DNA from: Ptychodera flava
Lineage: Eukaryota; Hemichordata; Enteropneusta; Ptychoderidae
Direction: 5' to 3'
NCBI RefSeq assembly: GCF_041260155.1
Contig: NC_091941.1
Location: 27,133,247-27,197,246, forward strand
Length of the DNA: 64,000 nucleotides
Part shown: one piece after another, positions 60,868 through 64,000 of the stretch
How positions within the stretch are numbered: position 1 is the stretch's first letter
How the letters are laid out: every line of letters starts with the position of its first letter
Program-made: the position numbers and the translations under genes
Notes under the pieces: generated by a model
The model's database searches: none
What the model was told of the DNA's origin: nothing
Seen by the model: only the letters and a program-made list of their open reading frames with translations

Positions 60868-61012
60868 AAGTAATAATGTACTCCCTCCTGAACCGTAATG
60901 GAAGAAAGCAAACTTTGCATGACATAATGTAGGAGGTAAAGCCAGGTATGCTATGGAATGCAAAGTTTGCGCGAGTCCATTATGGGTAGGAAGGGGGTAA
61001 TCATTGCTATTA
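60868..61012. repeat. Inverted-repeat (MITE-like) element of about 145 bp
   Basis: The left arm (containing GTAATGGA and GCAAACTTTGCAT) pairs with the right arm (ATGCAAAGTTTGC and TCCATTAT) over about 50 bp with mismatches, around a short centre near 60930-60945. There is no coding capacity. Confidence 0.65.
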
Positions 61013-62918
61013 TTTTATAGTTTTGGCGATGCCAGTGAATTTGTAGATGCAGAAAACATCTTGGACCACTATGCTGGATAATCAGATACATTATCAGTAA
61101 TAATCTGGAAGTATGATGTCACAAAATTCACTGCTATTGACAAAGCTATAATATAAGAGAGAATTTCATGTAAAACCACCACTACTTTAATCCAGTTGAT
61201 CCTTGTAATCCTCTTAGGAAGACTGACAATCTGAATTTTGAGACATCCAATGATTTCTCTCATCCTCTAAATAAACTGCCATTGAGATTTCTTGGAGCCT
61301 CTCCTCTGAGAATCCATTCTAAACAGGGAATAGACAGTACACGAGCTGACATACAAACAACACTCACACTTTGGGTGACAATTGAGGGCCAAAAAAAATC
61401 CACAAAGAATCGAGATAAGAGACAAGAGATGACAATATTGAAACTGGCTATCATGTACATGATGTACAATTTTTATTACATTAATTGCTAGGGATACTCT
61501 AGCCACGTGATGGTGTCAATTTTACATATACAAATATGGTTGGATATTACATCTACCAACAAACTCTCTGGAAACATGAGTTGCATCTACCATTGCGGTG
61601 AATTCAACTTTTACATCACTGGTATTTTATTTATAACATGGGTTATAAAATATATATCTGTACAAAATAACAATGGAAAAAAAATGAGTTTATATAAATA
61701 TATATTAGTATGTGAACATAATTAAACAGTTCCGCTGTCACTAGGTATAAATATGCAAACAGTTCAACATCCCAGATATAAAATTGAAATACTGATATGG
61801 AAAAATGTGAAAGGTTATTTTGTTTTTGTTATGTTACATACATGTATATTTCTGCTCTCCTTCAAGCATTCTACTCTTGCTATCATTAAGCATTTGGCAC
61901 ATGCACCATTACAGTGTAGAGAGCTCACAAAGATGCCCAGCAGTTTGTTTGTGGATTATGCAAAAAACCATGGATTATGATTGGTGAGTTGATACATGAT
62001 CTGAAATTCTTATCCCAGCATGTAAATCCTACAGAAGAACAGGTGATTTTTTGCACGACTCGAAGCATCATACCCAACGATGTGTTTTAGTTTCTTGGGA
62101 CTACTACATGGTTCAAGGCAAATCTCAAATTGAGACAAAATTGTTGAAATGTTGTGCAATATTTTTCATGCAATTTTCTGTTTTTTTCACAGACATGATT
62201 ATGATTTATCATTTCAGGTCATTGCATAGATACTGCATAGATGGGTCTACGGCAGATATGGCTCATATTCAAATCTTTCCTAAAGTAGTAAAAAAAGATT
62301 GCATAGTTCAGCATGTATAAAGTTGGTGACTTTCCTGTGGAAAAAAAGCCAATAAAACAGGTAATATTTGTAGTTACTGCAGTAAATATATGGTCAAGTA
62401 TTTAGATACACTTATATATGTTTCCTGTTGCAAATGCATCGATTGAGTCCACAAGCTTTTCGGTAAACTTGTCCTGAAGACAAAATATCAATGATTGTAT
62501 AGAATGGCCAGAGCTAGCAAATTCTGCTGATGGGCATGTTAGTATTCTAGTACTCTGGGCTTCAAAGTTAGTCTTCCTAACTGAAAATAATACAAAGTCA
62601 ACTTGTAACGTGAGCTTTCAGAGAAATGCTTTTAAAGTTGGTCATATAACAAAAGATGTTTCTGCCATATTGTTCCAAATGGTGTGTTTTGAAAAATTTA
62701 CTGTTGTATGTGCTTGGTGAAATGAAGTTCACTGTGTCTTGTTGTATTCCATATCTGGATGTCTGTACAAATATTGTGTGTGTAAGTGAGTGTGTGTGTG
62801 CATGTGTGTGTGGCATATCTTTATCTTTGCCAATTTCAACATAGAGTAGCTGGAGCTTATCAAAACGCTGTCATGGTAACGTCTTGTTATAGCAAATCTT
62901 ACGATTCTACATCCCTTC

Positions 62919-62973
62919 ACCGTGTATCCCCATGGTCACTCTGTGATGCAGTGTATCCCCATGGTCATTCTGT
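62919..62973. repeat. Two-copy tandem duplication
   Basis: The segment GTGTATCCCCATGGTCA plus TTCTGTGAT or CTCTGTGAT occurs twice in immediate succession with one base difference. Confidence 0.8.
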
Positions 62974-64000
62974 GATATCTTCTTGGAAAACAGTGTGGAA
63001 CACTATTTGCCCAGAACATGTAAAACTTTCCAAAAATCTCACTTTGTAAAACGTTTGAACATTTGACAAATATTCAAAATAATTACAAACAGCAGTAAAT
63101 TGTGCAACAAAGACAAAATTGTGCTGAAATAAATTCTATCTCTGAGTTTCCTGTAAGAAATACTGTTTTGGTATTTGTTTGTTTTTATATCCCTTTGAAA
63201 TATTTGACATTTGTTTACTCTCTATTATTGTACCTTATACACACCAAAACCAGAATGCGCCACCATCTACCTCTGTACATCCAAAACTGTTACTTATCAA
63301 TCCACAACCAACACCCAGCATAAAAGCCTTGTTAACCAAGTTGTCAGGTTTCAAAAAAACGCAAGTCAAAGTTCACAGCACTTTCAGCACTGCACTTCCA
63401 GAGTCATTTTATATTTACAGTTGGTGTACCGTTTCATGGTCTCTCTCATAGTCCTCATTGGCTTACGTAACAAATCCTTTTATACATCCGCCCTCAACAA
63501 CAGAACCTAGCAGAGTGAGCAAGCTCGTAACCTCACTTCAGTAGGCTCTATTGTTGGGGCACAAATAATGAAGTTAAGACTTTCATGGACCCCATGTCAC
63601 ATGACTGTGATGATGAAAAAGAATACAATGTAATCAAAAAAGATTTTTCTGGAACTTAACCAGTCCATGGCACCTGAAAATTCAAATATGGAAATTACTG
63701 AAATAGGTATATCTTGACTTTTTTCACAAACAATAAGGACAGTGTTTCATTATCATTTGCACAAAACATGGAGCAGACATGCCTAGGAACCTGTAAAACT
63801 AAATTAGAAAGCTGTTGGACTAGCATTTTATAAAAAAGTATATTCTGACAAAAGAAAGAGAAAACTGCCCTTAAAATTTGCAAGTAAAAATGTCAATTTT
63901 CAATTTTCACAAGTCAAAATTAAATCACTCTTGGTAACCTATTGAAATCTTTGAAAGCTATTACTCAAGCAGTTCTGAAAAATATGTTTTGACAGAAAAT

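Larger units (their letters stand above)
58501..64000. other. Gene-poor right end of the window
   Basis: No gene was recognised on either strand. It contains an inverted-repeat element at 60868-61012, a short tandem duplication near 62919-62973, and assorted open frames of 60-100 codons without signatures. Confidence 0.5.

Noticed and set aside
61185..61491. Open plus-strand frame with plausible-looking protein (contains LPLRFLGASPLRIHSKQG)
   Set aside because: About 100 codons with a weak acceptor (AATCCAG) and no recognised family or neighbouring exon; too weak to call.

Overview
The window is animal nuclear DNA: AT-rich, with intron-split genes bounded by GT/AG sites, simple repeats, short inverted-repeat elements and a truncated LINE. 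Gene content (a CRIM1-like gene, an SLC46 carrier, MRPL4, POLR2G and a PREPL/oligopeptidase-B-like hydrolase) suits an invertebrate, perhaps a deuterostome, but the species cannot be fixed from sequence alone. Exon models were built by hand from protein similarity, splice sites and reading phase. In all five genes the phases of adjacent exons agree.

Layout. 1-6.5 kb: the 5' end (two exons) of a minus-strand CRIM1-like gene that runs off the left edge. 6.5-24.3 kb: a gene-poor stretch with a 5'-truncated LINE on the minus strand (19.5-20.33 kb) and a 1.63 kb element with terminal inverted repeats (22.16-23.79 kb). 24.3-30 kb: a complete five-exon SLC46-family transporter (+). 31.5-37.6 kb: mitochondrial ribosomal protein L4 (-), nine exons. 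37.8-47.4 kb: RNA polymerase II subunit RPB7/POLR2G (+), eight exons, 172 aa. 47.9-58.3 kb: a PREPL/oligopeptidase-B-like serine hydrolase (-), fifteen exons, 761 aa. 58.5-64 kb: no recognised gene.

The four right-hand genes alternate in direction. SLC46 and MRPL4 are tail to tail. MRPL4 and POLR2G are head to head with start codons about 200 bp apart, so they probably share a bidirectional promoter. POLR2G and PREPL are tail to tail, with candidate poly(A) signals on opposite strands 22 bp apart. I see no operon-like or pathway logic; these are housekeeping or metabolic genes that lie together.

The items most worth a second look are a His/Cys-rich insertion in the PREPL-like propeller region, a 32-bp microexon in the same gene, a TTAA-flanked miniature element present twice in the window, the TIR element with C-run direct repeats, a 233-bp palindrome in POLR2G intron 1, and a 34-bp minisatellite split by a roughly 700-bp insertion. 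I did not find a clearly new multi-gene system.
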